From Acidianus sp. HS-5 (GTDB lineage Archaea; Thermoproteota; Thermoprotei_A; Sulfolobales; Sulfolobaceae): a stretch of DNA of 64,000 nt. The position numbers were made by a program, and so were the translations under genes. Below the pieces are notes generated by a model, which had not been told where the DNA came from, made no database searches, and saw only the letters and a program-made list of their open reading frames with translations. Each line of letters opens with the position of its first letter. Position 1 is the first letter of the stretch. Positions 63,299 through 64,000 of this stretch are shown one piece after another. The stretch spans positions 2,356,001-2,420,000 of the forward strand of contig NZ_AP025245.1 of assembly GCF_021655615.1 (NCBI RefSeq), written 5' to 3'.

Positions 63299-64000
63299 TT
63301 ATTTCTTCCTTAACTTAGCTATAAAAAATCCGGTCATATCATGGACTTGTGGATGAAACCTTATTATGTATTCTATTTCAAATCTAGGATCGTTAATAAC
63401 TTCTTCATTCTCCGTCTCTGTAACTGTACAAGTAGAATAAATTACTTTACCTCCTTTCTTTAGAATTTCATATGCTGAATTCAAGAACTGCTTTTGATAC
63501 GCTTGAAGGTTCATTAAATCGATTCTAGTCTTTTTATCGTAAACCTTAGGTCTCAGTCCTAAAGCGGAACATGGAGGATCTATAAGCACTTTATCTACAT
63601 CCTTTATTCCTAGCTCCTTCAAATACCTAGAATCATGAACGAAAACTTGTGCATCAACGTTCATCTTCTTAAGTAAGTGTTTCATTTTATCGACCTTCTT
63701 GTAAGTGTGATCAAATCCTATAATCTTGGCTCTTGGCTCTAGTTGATAAATATGAGATAACTTCCCGCCCGGAGCTGCAGTCATATCAACAATGAATTCT
63801 CCAGGCTGTGGATCTACTATCCTTGCTACGTACATTGAAGCCTTGCCTTGAACGTAAATTTTACCTTCTTTCAGTTCTTTCATATCAGCCAATTTAGGAG
63901 AGGAATACAAAGAATTGTAAACTTTAACCATGAACTTTCCTCCAGGTAATCTTACTAGTTCTCCGTTAGCTACAGTTATCCCGTTCTCACTCACAACTTC
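63299..64000 (-). CDS. RsmB/NSUN-family RNA cytosine-C5 methyltransferase, 5' end beyond window
   Basis: Catalytic part of an RNA m5C methyltransferase. A PUA-like end (ITVANGELVRLPGGKFMVKV) is followed by motif I VDMTAAPGGKLSHI, the catalytic Cys of motif IV in DPPCSALGLRP and the second Cys in YSTCTVTETENEEV. The frame is open to the window edge (EVVSENG before the first GTG), and full archaeal members are about 300-390 residues, so the start is outside. The PUA-then-methyltransferase order suggests an NSUN6-like tRNA enzyme. Confidence 0.9.
   Translation of the reverse strand, partial: EVVSENGITVANGELVRLPGGKFMVKVYNSLYSSPKLADMKELKEGKIYVQGKASMYVARIVDPQPGEFIVDMTAAPGGKLSHIYQLEPRAKIIGFDHTYKKVDKMKHLLKKMNVDAQVFVHDSRYLKELGIKDVDKVLIDPPCSALGLRPKVYDKKTRIDLMNLQAYQKQFLNSAYEILKKGGKVIYSTCTVTETENEEVINDPRFEIEYIIRFHPQVHDMTGFFIAKLRKK

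Overview
The window is a 64 kb AT-rich piece of a crenarchaeal chromosome, almost certainly from the order Sulfolobales. I would guess an Acidianus-like genome, but the genus is only a guess. The evidence is a three-paralogue-type PCNA beside priS and a GINS gene, a Sulfolobus-type Fe superoxide dismutase, a sulredoxin-like Rieske protein, split glutamate synthase and transketolase genes, XPD, XerA, aIF2-alpha and TFS genes, TATA boxes about 26 bases before start codons (leaderless transcripts), and tRNA genes with small introns.

Layout. 1-2.6 kb: part of a complex I operon (nuoA-C-D-H, minus strand). 2.7-12.5 kb: thyX, a sugar nucleotidyltransferase, sod, a large unknown membrane/coiled-coil protein, a thioredoxin-like protein and xpd. 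12.5-14.2 kb: a thiC gene broken by a frameshift and an amber codon, then a Rieske protein. 14.2-23.4 kb: a ten-gene minus-strand operon for the whole shikimate pathway. Split transketolase supplies erythrose-4-phosphate, then DAHP synthase, AroB, AroD, AroE, the GHMP-type shikimate kinase, AroA and AroC lead to chorismate, and a chorismate mutase/prephenate dehydrogenase fusion follows. 23.5-29.5 kb: an E1-like enzyme and then an information-processing cluster (RecJ/Cdc45-like protein, Pcc1, L10e, Dph2, Csl4, RpoL, TFS). 29.6-35.8 kb: tRNA-Arg and tRNA-Pro enclose the two glutamate synthase genes. 36-46.6 kb: tRNA maturation genes (cca, thpR, rnz, trmG10), prs, a GPN GTPase, and the pcna2-priS-gins15-L44e-S27e-aIF2a-nop10 operon. 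46.6-52 kb: aglB, a hydratase, an MFS carrier and an unknown three-gene operon. 52.2-54.5 kb: tRNA-Ile, tRNA-Gly and a decayed integrated element. 54.6-64 kb: a tungstate/molybdate ABC pair, an SDR, a TatD-like hydrolase, a cobalamin adenosyltransferase, an OCD-family enzyme, an ODP-type metallo-beta-lactamase protein, XerA, a radical SAM enzyme, a gamma-carbonic-anhydrase-like protein and a truncated NSUN-family methyltransferase.

The main discovery is that the tRNA genes carry scars of past SSV-type (fuselloviral) integration. Reading into the 3' end of tRNA-Arg on the opposite strand is an integrase N-terminal fragment, int(N), recognisable over about 50 codons and interrupted by three in-frame TAA codons. 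Reading into tRNA-Pro is a second int(N) with a frameshift. tRNA-Ile has a probable third. tRNA-Gly has a diverged copy of its own 3' half about 1.9 kb downstream, bounding an island with a GNAT-toxin-like gene and an HTH relic. No int(C), CRISPR array, rRNA gene or intact insertion sequence was seen.
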